A DNA stretch of 5,789 nucleotides. It comes from Bacteroidales bacterium UBA3824 (lineage in GTDB: Bacteria > Bacteroidota > Bacteroidia > Bacteroidales > UBA3824). Both the position numbers and the translations under genes were made by a program. The stretch spans positions 8,495 to 14,283 of the forward strand of contig DGIK01000114.1 of the NCBI GenBank assembly GCA_002393195.1. Direction: 5' to 3'. Positions within the stretch are counted from its first letter, which is position 1, and each line of letters starts with the position of its first letter. Shown here piece by piece: positions 1 to 5,789 of this stretch. The notes beneath the pieces are model-generated. The model saw nothing but the letters and a program-made list of their open reading frames with translations, was not told where the DNA came from and did not search any database.

Positions 1-254
1 GGGGCAAGCCGCGTCCACGACTTGATGTCGGCTGAAAATAGCATCAATGGAATAGCAAACGGCACAGCCACCGACACGATGGAATTTTGCAGGGCGTGCG
101 TAGCCTCATCGTCGGGAATGATGCCCGCAAGACCAAGCGCACAGCCAAAAATATATACCAAAATGATGCTGCCCACCTTGTTGAGGACTGGGTATTTATA
201 AGTAAGCCACAACACCAACAGCGGCAGCAAAATGCAAGTAAGGATGATTAACAT
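1..254 (-). CDS. DUF819-type integral membrane protein, N-terminal part (3' end outside window)
   Basis: Reading the minus strand from the ATG at 254-252 gives 84 codons with no stop before the window edge. The product is strongly hydrophobic, with three likely membrane spans at about residues 1-18, 26-46 and 58-75, separated by short charged loops. The segments NKVGSIILVYIFG and VAVPFAIPLMLFSADI resemble the start of the DUF819 family (Bacillus YjcL-like), which are multi-span inner-membrane proteins of about 400 residues. Their substrate is not established, though they look like transporters. The start is supported by the lack of a longer in-frame ORF upstream and by a TAnnTTTG box 31 bases before it. 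It is transcribed divergently from the HTCS gene. The family call rests on remembered motif similarity; the coding call is firm. Confidence 0.8.
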   Translation of the reverse strand, partial: MLIILTCILLPLLVLWLTYKYPVLNKVGSIILVYIFGCALGLAGIIPDDEATHALQNSIVSVAVPFAIPLMLFSADIKSWTRLA

Positions 255-285
255 AATCAAAAATTGTATTTATAAAAACTGGCGG

Positions 286-312
286 CAAAGTTAACAAAAA
301 AAACCGCAACAA
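286..312 (-). promoter_or_regulatory. Probable promoter of the DUF819 gene (Bacteroidetes type)
   Basis: On the minus strand, TAACTTTG (293-286) matches the Bacteroidetes -7 consensus TAnnTTTG exactly. A TTG (312-310) lies 16 bases upstream; this is a weak -33 element at slightly short spacing. The box ends 31 bases before the ATG, giving a short leader. The -33 region falls inside the hairpin of the preceding terminator (296-324). Confidence 0.5.
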
Positions 313-324
313 CATCAGTCGCGG
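296..324 (-). terminator. Intrinsic terminator of a lost minus-strand gene
   Basis: Read on the minus strand, CCGCGAC (324-318) pairs with GTTGCGG (310-304) through seven base pairs, one of them G-U. The loop has seven bases and eight T follow directly (303-296). It lies 33 bases after the stop codon of the remnant at 357-440, and just upstream of the DUF819 promoter, which it would insulate from upstream transcription. Confidence 0.75.
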
Positions 325-356
325 CCTTTTTTCTAAATTTAAAATGATGGAAATCT

Positions 357-440
357 TTACTTCAATGCGTCAGCGAGTACGCCGAAAGCCTCGGTGCGGT
401 TGTAGCCTTCGTCCCAAATGCCGAGCGTGGTGGCAAAATT
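357..440 (-). pseudogene. 3' remnant of a minus-strand protein gene (27 codons plus stop)
   Basis: On the minus strand, positions 440-360 read as 27 codons ending in TAA (359-357). The peptide contains GIWDEGYN, then RTEAFGVLADALK at the C-terminus, which reads like the amphipathic final helix of a folded enzyme. Codons such as GGC, CGC, ACC and GAC match the neighbouring genes, and this patch is far more GC-rich than its flanks. An in-frame TAA stands directly upstream (443-441), there is no start codon, and 441-521 is AT-rich and non-coding in appearance. A proper terminator follows at 296-324. I infer that the 5' part was deleted, possibly when the HTCS gene came to lie here. I do not recognise the protein family. 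A chance ORF is possible, but less likely with the terminator in place. Confidence 0.5.
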
Positions 441-477
441 TTAGCAATATTATTCAGCCGCAACGGAATTTTTTATT

Positions 478-485
478 TACCTTTG
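478..485 (+). promoter_or_regulatory. -7 box of the HTCS gene
   Basis: TACCTTTG matches the Bacteroidetes -7 consensus TAnnTTTG exactly and ends 36 bases before the chosen ATG at 522. Transcription would start near 491. No convincing TTTG is present about 20 bases upstream, so the -33 element is weak or absent, as is common for regulated promoters. The leader is A-rich without a Shine-Dalgarno sequence, as usual for Bacteroidetes. Confidence 0.5.
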
Positions 486-521
486 CAAAAGAAATCACTA
501 CTATGACAGACAGCAAATCAA

Positions 522-3500
522 ATGCGAAAAATCGTTACACTTATTATATATAGTCTATTGACGTTTTTGTCGATGGCAACAGCGCAGACCGGATATTATA
601 TCCCGTCGGAGAGATATTCCGGCGGCACGGTCAGCGACATCTGCCAGGATAAATACGGTTTTGTGTGGATTGCCACCGACAATGGGCTCAATAGGTTCGA
701 CGGTTACAATTTCACCACCTACAACCACTCCTACGAAGATTCGCTCACCATCAACAACAACATCGTAACCAAACTACTCTGCGACCGAGAAGGCAACCTT
801 TGGGTGGGCACCCGAATGGGTCTTGCGCGGTTCGATTACGTGGAAGAGAATTTGGTGCGCTACCACGTAGAGCCGCCACACACGCGCATACTGTCGTTTC
901 TCCAATTGCACAACGATACATTGCTCGTAGGATCGTCGGGACACGGTCTCTACAAGCTCGAAGGCGACCACTTGGAAAAAAGGGAAGGCATGACATCCTA
1001 CGGCGGCAACTTCTATTTCAACCAAATGACCGAAGACAGCAAAGGTCGTTATTGGAAAGTGGGCTACGGCAGGGAAATCACAATGCACGATTCGAGCGGA
1101 GTCAAGAGCATAATGTTTGACCAGGGAGTTGCTGTAAAACTCGTGGAAATCCGCGACACCATGCTTGTAGTATCGCAAAAGGGCATCACATACATCAAAG
1201 ACCAAATAGTAGATTTTGCAGAGCCGCCCTTCACATCATACATCAGGAGCGCGTACAGCGACGGCAACGATATTTACATCGGCACCGATGGCGACGGTCT
1301 CTACGTGTACCACACGAGCACCCATCAATACGAACCCATTAAATGCAGCATCCGAGGCATCGACATGGGTTCCACAACAATCACCGCAATCTACGGCGAC
1401 AATATGGGCAATATTTGGCTCGGTTGTTACGCCAAAGGGCTTGTGTTGATACCTAAAAAACAACCCCTATTCTCAGAATGGAGCGTACCTAACGGCGCCG
1501 ACGCCACGGAAGTAATAACGTCGGTATGCAAAGGCGACAGCACCACGCTATGGTGTACGGCGGGCAAGGCGGGCGTTTTTGGCATCGACAGCAACGGACA
1601 GATAATAGCACATCCCCAATCGCCACCACATACGGGTATCATCTGCCGTGACAATCAGGGCAAATATTACCTTACGGCTGGCAACACCTTGTATTCATAC
1701 AATCCCAAGACCGGAGCATCGTCCAAGATAGCATCGTTTCTGAGCGAAACCATCAACGCCATGACCGACGCTGGCGACGGACGCTTATTCATATCCACAT
1801 ATCTGTACGGCCTTACCATCTACGACACTCGCACAGGCACATCCGAAAATTTCAGAATAGGCGAATTCGATTCACTGCGCGGCGTTATATGCAGCAATTG
1901 GATACTTGACATATATCCCGACAACGAGCGGCGCATCTGGCTCGCAACTGCCTCTGGCGTGTGCTATTACGACCTCAAGGCGGAAAGATTTTCAAAGGCA
2001 CTGCTCAACGGCACGATATGTTTTTCGGTATGCAAGACCATAGAAGGCGACATACTCATTGGCACCGACGAAGGCTTATTCGTAGGCGACACAAGCGATG
2101 TACAGAGATTTACGCAAGGCGGCGGACTGCACGACAAGTCGGTGAAACACATTGCGCAATCACCTGACGGCGACATTTGGTGCGCCACGTCGTCGGGCAT
2201 TTGGCAATATGACTGTGACAACAAAACTTTCATAGCCCACATCAACGGCAACGGACTGTTTGCCAAGGAATATTTCACCGGCGGACTTACCACCAACGAC
2301 GGCAGGCAATGCTTCATATCCACCAAAGGTCTCACCGTATTTGACCCAATAGCCGTCTCCAACCGCAACAACGACCTGCCAGACGTGAAAATTACAGGAT
2401 TCAATATCCTTGGCAAACACGCCTCCACAGGCATACCAAACATAGAAAACGACAATTATAAAGTGTCATACGAGGATGTGGTGCTGTCGTTTGATTTTTC
2501 GCTGCTCGACTTCCAAAATCCGTTCAATGTCATCTACGAACACCGCATCAACAATAGCCCGTGGATGCCCAATATTCCTGGCGACAACACACTAAAACTC
2601 AGTCATTTACCAATTGGCAAATACAATCTTGAAATCCGCGCACTGTCTTCTGGCAACCTCACAAAAACCAAGCGGATTACATTGGAAGTAACGCCACCGT
2701 GGTACAAATCGACCATAGCGCACGTTTGCTACGAACTATTGGCAGTGCTCGCTCTGCTTGCAGTGGCATTGCTATGGAAACGCCGCAAACAACGTCAACT
2801 CGACGACGACAAGATGAAATTTCTCATCAACGCCACCCACGACATCCGCTCGCCGCTCACCATAATATTGGGCGCAACCAAAAAACTCCGCGAACAATAC
2901 GGCGAAAACGAACCCGTGGAGGCTGTTCACCGCAATGCAAAGCGTCTCGAACAACTTGTAACTCAAATACTTGACAGCCGCAAAATCGACAAAAAACAGA
3001 TGACATTGCATTGTCAGGAGACCGACCTACGCGAATACATCGACGCAATATGCCGCTTGTATGAATTCAACACGGCGGAACGCGGCATCAACTTTGTCCG
3101 CAATCTCGGCGACAAGCCCGTAATGGCGTGGATAGACAGAGTAAACTTCGACAAGGTGATTTCCAACCTGCTCTCCAACGCCTTCAAATACACAAGCGAC
3201 AAGGGCGATGTAATCATTTCGTTGATAGACAATTCCGATTCTATATCAATTAAAGTTGCAGACAGTGGCAAGGGCATCAACAACGCCGAAAAGTCAAAAA
3301 TATTTGACCGCTTCTACCAGAGCGCGGATTCCAAGCAAGGCACAGGCATTGGTCTTCACATCTGCCACGACATCACCATACTACACGGCGGACGCATCAC
3401 AGCCGACAACCGCACCGACGGCGTACAAGGGGCTGTATTCACGGTTACACTCCCAAAAGGCAATGCACACCTCAAACCTGAACAGATAATAAGCAGCGAA

Positions 3501-4304
3501 ACTTCTGAACCAGCACAAAAAACCCCGTCATCAAACCGTCTCAACATCATCATTGCAGACGACGACAAGGAGATAGCCGACTTCATCATCTCGGAATTGT
3601 CGCGCCGTTACAATTTTGACTACGCACCCGACGGCAAACAGGCTCTCAAAAAAATCCTCGCCAATAATTACGACCTGATAATCAGCGACGTTGTAATGCC
3701 AGAGATGGACGGCATCCAACTATTGAAACACGTAAAGGAAAATCCGATGGTATCGCAGATACCCGTCATAATGCTCACCTCCAAAATCTCCATCGAAAAC
3801 CGCCTGCTTGGTCTCAAGTCGGGCGCGGACGCCTACATCCCCAAACCATTTGACATGGAGGAGTTGGAGATACAAATAGACAACATCGTAGCCAACATCC
3901 GCCGTCTCAAAGGCAAATTTAGCGGCGCAGTGTCGCAGGAAGAACGCATCGAAAAAGTGGAAGTGCAGGGCAACAACGACGCCCTCATGGAACGTGTGAT
4001 GAAGGTGGTGAACGCCAACCTTTCCAACCCCGACTTCAATATCGACATCCTTGCGCAGGAAGCCGGCATAAGCCGTGCCAACCTCTACCGCAAAATCAAA
4101 GAAATCACAGGTATATCGTCGGGCAAATTCCTGCGCAACATACGCATGGAGCAGGCGGCAAGGCTATTGAAAGCGGGACAAAACGACATCTCGCAGATAG
4201 CCGAACTCGTCGGTTATGCCGATTCGTCTCATTTTTCCACAGCATTCAAAACACACTTTGGCATCTCTCCAAGCGAATATCAGAAAGCCAACAGCCAGCA
4301 ATAG
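522..4304 (+). CDS. Hybrid two-component system regulator (HTCS): periplasmic propeller sensor, histidine kinase, receiver and AraC-type DNA-binding domain
   Basis: A single 1260-residue inner-membrane protein that would sense a ligand in the periplasm, phosphorylate itself and activate transcription. In order: signal peptide 1-21 (cleavage likely after ATA); about eleven Reg_prop propeller blades over 36-610, with marker tryptophans W94, W178, W299, W344, W473 and W553; a Y_Y_Y domain at about 625-725; one membrane span at about 734-752; HisKA with the phospho-acceptor H773 in HDIRSPL; an ATPase domain with N-box N882/N886, G1 motif D914-SGKG, F-box FDRF at 928 and G2 motif GTGIGL at 940; a receiver with acidic pocket D1013-D1015, phospho-acceptor D1056, T1086 and K1108; and an AraC-type domain at about 1160-1257 with helix-turn-helices near 1174 and 1220. 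All catalytic residues are present, so it should be active. The start is set by the signal peptide. Family members usually control adjacent polysaccharide-utilisation genes, often with oligosaccharide ligands; no such genes lie in this window, so ligand and targets are unknown. Confidence 0.97.
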   Translation: MRKIVTLIIYSLLTFLSMATAQTGYYIPSERYSGGTVSDICQDKYGFVWIATDNGLNRFDGYNFTTYNHSYEDSLTINNNIVTKLLCDREGNLWVGTRMGLARFDYVEENLVRYHVEPPHTRILSFLQLHNDTLLVGSSGHGLYKLEGDHLEKREGMTSYGGNFYFNQMTEDSKGRYWKVGYGREITMHDSSGVKSIMFDQGVAVKLVEIRDTMLVVSQKGITYIKDQIVDFAEPPFTSYIRSAYSDGNDIYIGTDGDGLYVYHTSTHQYEPIKCSIRGIDMGSTTITAIYGDNMGNIWLGCYAKGLVLIPKKQPLFSEWSVPNGADATEVITSVCKGDSTTLWCTAGKAGVFGIDSNGQIIAHPQSPPHTGIICRDNQGKYYLTAGNTLYSYNPKTGASSKIASFLSETINAMTDAGDGRLFISTYLYGLTIYDTRTGTSENFRIGEFDSLRGVICSNWILDIYPDNERRIWLATASGVCYYDLKAERFSKALLNGTICFSVCKTIEGDILIGTDEGLFVGDTSDVQRFTQGGGLHDKSVKHIAQSPDGDIWCATSSGIWQYDCDNKTFIAHINGNGLFAKEYFTGGLTTNDGRQCFISTKGLTVFDPIAVSNRNNDLPDVKITGFNILGKHASTGIPNIENDNYKVSYEDVVLSFDFSLLDFQNPFNVIYEHRINNSPWMPNIPGDNTLKLSHLPIGKYNLEIRALSSGNLTKTKRITLEVTPPWYKSTIAHVCYELLAVLALLAVALLWKRRKQRQLDDDKMKFLINATHDIRSPLTIILGATKKLREQYGENEPVEAVHRNAKRLEQLVTQILDSRKIDKKQMTLHCQETDLREYIDAICRLYEFNTAERGINFVRNLGDKPVMAWIDRVNFDKVISNLLSNAFKYTSDKGDVIISLIDNSDSISIKVADSGKGINNAEKSKIFDRFYQSADSKQGTGIGLHICHDITILHGGRITADNRTDGVQGAVFTVTLPKGNAHLKPEQIISSETSEPAQKTPSSNRLNIIIADDDKEIADFIISELSRRYNFDYAPDGKQALKKILANNYDLIISDVVMPEMDGIQLLKHVKENPMVSQIPVIMLTSKISIENRLLGLKSGADAYIPKPFDMEELEIQIDNIVANIRRLKGKFSGAVSQEERIEKVEVQGNNDALMERVMKVVNANLSNPDFNIDILAQEAGISRANLYRKIKEITGISSGKFLRNIRMEQAARLLKAGQNDISQIAELVGYADSSHFSTAFKTHFGISPSEYQKANSQQ

Positions 4305-4352
4305 GCATCATTTTAGACAAATCCGCAAGTATTTGATACAAAAACAAGGGTT

Positions 4353-4380
4353 TTCTGAAACATTTCCGAACACTTCTGAA
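4353..4380 (+). promoter_or_regulatory. Three helically phased TTCnGAA boxes, candidate operator
   Basis: TTCTGAA (4353-4359), TTCCGAA (4364-4370) and TTCTGAA (4374-4380) start 11 and 10 bases apart, so all three lie on one face of the helix. Each box is a perfect small palindrome, TTC-n-GAA. They sit 49 bases after the HTCS stop codon and end 33 bases before a TAnnTTTG box (4414-4421), roughly -74 to -47 from the likely transcription start, a usual place for an activator. Binding by the HTCS itself is inference. Confidence 0.4.
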
Positions 4381-4413
4381 ACGAAAAAATTAGCATTTGC
4401 CCTCATTCTATTG

Positions 4414-4421
4414 TAATTTTG
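4414..4421 (+). promoter_or_regulatory. -7 box in the region behind the HTCS gene
   Basis: TAATTTTG matches the Bacteroidetes -7 consensus TAnnTTTG exactly. A TTTG at 4396-4399 lies only 14 bases upstream, too close for a normal -33 element, so the promoter may depend on an activator. It would start a transcript near 4427 that ends at the terminator at 4576-4610. Such a short motif can also arise by chance in AT-rich DNA. Confidence 0.4.
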
Positions 4422-4426
4422 TCTAT

Positions 4427-4610
4427 TGAAAAATAACACACCATATATATATTACCAATAATTATTTAATGTAGTCTTCTTTAACAAAAAAGCTGAAATT
4501 TATTTTTCTTTTCATAAGGATATATAGTTTGAGGGAATCAGCTAATAATAGAAAGCAAATAGTAGTTAAATTGGGAAAGCAAGTCGTTGGGATAACGCCT
4601 TGCTTTTTTT
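4427..4610 (+). ncRNA. Candidate small RNA, or 3' untranslated region of the HTCS mRNA
   Basis: This lies in the 401-base gap 4305-4705, which holds no protein gene. About 180 bases are bounded by an exact -7 box (4414-4421) and a strong plus-strand terminator (4576-4610). No plus-strand ORF of note is present: the ATG at 4469 is followed at once by TAG. A six-base helix is possible between AGCTGA (4491-4496) and TCAGCT (4538-4543); otherwise the stretch is AT-rich with little visible structure. I do not recognise a known RNA family. Because I see no other terminator behind the HTCS stop codon, the same DNA may simply be the 3' end of that mRNA. Confidence 0.35.
4576..4610 (+). terminator. 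Intrinsic terminator, plus strand
   Basis: AAAGCAAG (4576-4583) pairs with CTTGCTTT (4599-4606). Inside it, after a single mismatch, CGTT (4585-4588) pairs with AACG (4594-4597), leaving the loop GGGAT. The run of seven T at 4604-4610 completes a classic terminator. It ends either the candidate RNA that starts near 4427 or HTCS read-through. Confidence 0.8.
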
Positions 4611-4632
4611 GTTGCGCACTGCAAGAGAACAC

Positions 4633-4671
4633 AAAAAAAGGAAGCCGAAACATCATTTGTATTCGACTTCC
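4633..4671 (-). terminator. Intrinsic terminator of the repeat-protein gene
   Basis: On the minus strand, GGAAGTCGAA (4671-4662) pairs with TTCGGCTTCC (4649-4640) over ten base pairs, one of them G-U, with a 12-base loop. Seven T follow (4639-4633). It lies 35 bases after the stop codon of the repeat-protein gene and stands tail to tail with the plus-strand terminator at 4576-4610. Confidence 0.85.
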
Positions 4672-4705
4672 GTTCTATTTTAATCAGGATTAGAGATCAG
4701 CCGTC

Positions 4706-5320
4706 TTACGAATTGTTGCCCCAGAAGAGCTTGATGTCGTTGTCAGCGAGCTTGGTGTCATCGGGGGTATAAACCTGAACCTTGACGCCGAAGATTTCCA
4801 TTACTTTCTTCTCAAACTCGTCGATAGTCCATTCGGGGTTGATAGTGATGTCGCCCGACTTGTCGGCGTTGTCGTCCTGACGAACAGCGCAGATGAGGTC
4901 GTCGTCATCAACGAAATGATTCTGCGTATTGTAAACGCGGAGGCAGAATCCGTAGGTCTCCTTGAAGTTTTCGCGAACAGTCTTTACCTTCATACGTCCG
5001 TCAATCTTGAGCGACTTGCCGGAGATGATTTTCAAGTTGTTGTCGGCAAGTCCACTTTCGTCCTGAGTATAGACCTGAACCTTAATGCCAAAGTTCTCCT
5101 TGAAATTCTTCTCAAACTCGTCAACAGTCCACTCGGGATCGATGCTGAACTCGCCCGACTTGCTTGCGTCGGCGTCCTGCCTTACAGCAGAGAGCAAGTC
5201 ATCATCGTCAACGAAATGATTCTGAGTGTTGTACACGCGGAGCGCGTATCCAAAAGTCTTCTTGAAATCGGCCTTCAAGGTCTTCACCTTCATGCGGCCA
5301 TCTACTTTGAGTCCTTCCAT
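4706..5320 (-). CDS. Acidic two-level tandem-repeat protein of unknown function
   Basis: A 204-residue soluble protein with no signal peptide or membrane span, so probably cytoplasmic. Residues 4-98 and 104-198 are repeats at a period of exactly 100, with about 64 of 95 positions identical by eye and no gap; NTQNHFVDDDDL is identical in both. Each repeat also has two related halves, 54 residues apart: F19/F73, F23-G24/F77-G78, V29-Y30/V83-Y84 and VDDDDL/LADNNL, so the protein has four modules of about 35 residues with the pattern FKxxFG, then hydrophobic-x-V-Y, then a D/N-rich turn and L. The modules look like a helix followed by strands. The Asp clusters might bind cations or basic partners, but nothing proves this. 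The ATG has no in-frame extension and lies about 40 bases after a good promoter. The gene is monocistronic, with terminators on both sides. I recall similar single-repeat uncharacterised proteins in gut bacteria but can name no family. Confidence 0.9.
   Translation of the reverse strand: MEGLKVDGRMKVKTLKADFKKTFGYALRVYNTQNHFVDDDDLLSAVRQDADASKSGEFSIDPEWTVDEFEKNFKENFGIKVQVYTQDESGLADNNLKIISGKSLKIDGRMKVKTVRENFKETYGFCLRVYNTQNHFVDDDDLICAVRQDDNADKSGDITINPEWTIDEFEKKVMEIFGVKVQVYTPDDTKLADNDIKLFWGNNS
4712..5311 (-). repeat. Two in-frame 300-base tandem repeats inside the repeat-protein gene
   Basis: Units 5012-5311 and 4712-5011 align at an offset of exactly 300 bases without insertion or deletion. Long identical blocks occur, for example the 12 bases ending at 4920 and at 5220, and TCGCCCGACTT at 4850 and 5150. 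Divergence is spread along the unit and includes many third-position changes, so the duplication is not brand-new. Confidence 0.9.
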
Positions 5321-5367
5321 TGTGATATGGTTTTTAGTTTAATAGATTTTGTAAAACTTTTCGAGTG

Positions 5368-5399
5368 CCAATTTATAAAGGTTTTTCGATATATGCAAA
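5368..5399 (-). promoter_or_regulatory. Promoter of the repeat-protein gene (Bacteroidetes -33/-7 type)
   Basis: On the minus strand, TTTG (5399-5396) is followed after 20 bases by TAAATTGG (5375-5368), seven of eight matches to TAnnTTTG. The spacing is that expected for Bacteroidetes housekeeping promoters, making this the most complete promoter in the window. The start of transcription would be near 5362, giving a leader of about 40 bases that is A/T-rich and lacks a Shine-Dalgarno sequence. Confidence 0.65.
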
Positions 5400-5419
5400 A
5401 AAATTTTAATTTTTTTTGC

Positions 5420-5455
5420 AAAAAAAGTGGCAGCGTTCACGAAAAACGCTGCCAC
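5420..5455 (-). terminator. Strong intrinsic terminator of the phenylacetate-CoA ligase gene
   Basis: On the minus strand, GTGGCAGCGTT (5455-5445) pairs perfectly with AACGCTGCCAC (5437-5427) over 11 bases, with a seven-base loop. Seven T follow (5426-5420). It lies 20 bases after the ligase stop codon and separates the ligase transcript from the repeat-protein gene on the same strand. Confidence 0.92.
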
Positions 5456-5475
5456 CTTATTTAATATAATTTTGT

Positions 5476-5789
5476 TTACTTAGAGAAATCTCTCTTATCC
5501 AATACGTGCTTTGCCTTGCCCATAGAACGCTCGATGCCGTAAGGTTCGAGAACGCGGATGTTGGGTTTGATGCCCACCATGCTTACAATCTGGCTGAACA
5601 GCGGCTTTACGTACTCCATCTGTTTCTTGACATCAGGAGTGTAGAGCTCGGCGCGGAGTTCCACGTCGAGGTCAAATGAATCCTCGTTGTTTTTGCGGTC
5701 AACAGTGATGAAATAGTACGGTTGGAACGCCGGGAACTCAGTCAAGCAAGCCTCTATCTGCGATGGGAACACATTGACACCACGGATGA
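5476..5789 (-). CDS. paaK: Phenylacetate-CoA ligase, C-terminal part (5' end outside window)
   Basis: The minus-strand frame is open from the window edge to TAA at 5478-5476, giving about 104 codons. It enters with IRGVNVFPSQIE, the hallmark at the start of the small C-terminal domain of PaaK-type adenylate-forming enzymes, and ends with the usual basic KAKHVLDKR tail. A GTG at 5772-5770 lies inside the conserved motif and is not the start; the gene continues beyond the window, as the family is about 430 residues long. The enzyme joins an aryl acetate such as phenylacetate to coenzyme A with ATP giving AMP and pyrophosphate, in the cytoplasm. In anaerobic Bacteroidales it usually stands beside indolepyruvate ferredoxin oxidoreductase genes and may work in reversible aromatic amino acid metabolism; that neighbour is not visible here. 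A strong terminator follows. Confidence 0.95.
   Translation of the reverse strand, partial: IRGVNVFPSQIEACLTEFPAFQPYYFITVDRKNNEDSFDLDVELRAELYTPDVKKQMEYVKPLFSQIVSMVGIKPNIRVLEPYGIERSMGKAKHVLDKRDFSK

Noticed and set aside
344..553. Plus-strand 69-codon ORF before and overlapping the HTCS start
   Set aside because: It runs antisense through the gene remnant, has no family resemblance, and begins before the HTCS -7 box. An inner 16-codon ORF from the ATG at 503 could be translated from the HTCS leader, but nothing in its sequence supports a leader-peptide role.
1967..2455. Minus-strand 162-codon ORF inside the HTCS gene
   Set aside because: It is antisense to a well-supported domain protein, with no recognisable motif, promoter or terminator.
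4318..4335. Small inverted repeat CAAAT/ATTTG after the HTCS stop codon as a terminator
   Set aside because: The stem has only five AT-rich pairs and no T-run follows, so it is unlikely to stop transcription.
4462..4656. Minus-strand 64-codon ORF
   Set aside because: It starts inside the loop of the repeat-gene terminator and runs through the plus-strand terminator into low-complexity AT-rich DNA; composition is that of translated spacer.
4712..5311. Repeats considered as a CRISPR array or mobile-element repeat
   Set aside because: The two 300-base units are contiguous, in frame and encode a conserved protein repeat; there are no spacers, terminal inverted repeats or transposase.
4916..5464. 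Plus-strand 182-codon ORF opposite the repeat protein
   Set aside because: It is the antisense shadow of the repeat gene and extends through its promoter and the ligase terminator. The 300-base periodicity keeps the antisense frame open in both repeats.

Overview
The window looks like chromosomal DNA from an anaerobic member of the Bacteroidales. The evidence is a complete hybrid two-component system (HTCS) of the Bacteroides type, promoter elements of the Bacteroidetes form (TAnnTTTG at -7, TTTG at -33), A-rich leaders without a Shine-Dalgarno sequence, and a phenylacetate-CoA ligase of the kind common in these gut anaerobes. I cannot fix the genus. Genes are about half GC and the gaps between them are very AT-rich.

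Layout from left to right. (1) 1-254, minus: N-terminal part of a DUF819-type membrane protein, cut by the window edge. (2) 255-521: divergent intergenic region. It holds the -7 box of the DUF819 gene, a strong minus-strand terminator, a 27-codon remnant of a minus-strand gene that still sits in front of that terminator, and the -7 box of the HTCS gene. (3) 522-4304, plus: the HTCS gene, which covers about two thirds of the window. (4) 4305-4705: 401 bases without a protein gene. It holds three TTCnGAA boxes on one helical face, a -7 box, an AT-rich stretch with no usable ORF, a plus-strand terminator, and a minus-strand terminator that serves the next gene. (5) 4706-5320, minus: a small acidic protein made of two 100-residue repeats, each of which is itself an ancient duplication. 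It has its own promoter. (6) 5420-5455: a very strong terminator. (7) 5476-5789, minus: the C-terminal part of phenylacetate-CoA ligase.

The genes do not form one operon; each appears to have its own promoter or terminator. The HTCS should sense a ligand in the periplasm and activate transcription directly through its fused AraC-type domain, but no susC/susD pair or glycoside hydrolase is visible here, so its target is unknown. The one attractive local candidate is the TTCnGAA-flanked promoter just behind it, which would drive a short transcript that appears to be non-coding. That link is inference. The most unusual protein is the two-level repeat protein, for which I cannot name a function.
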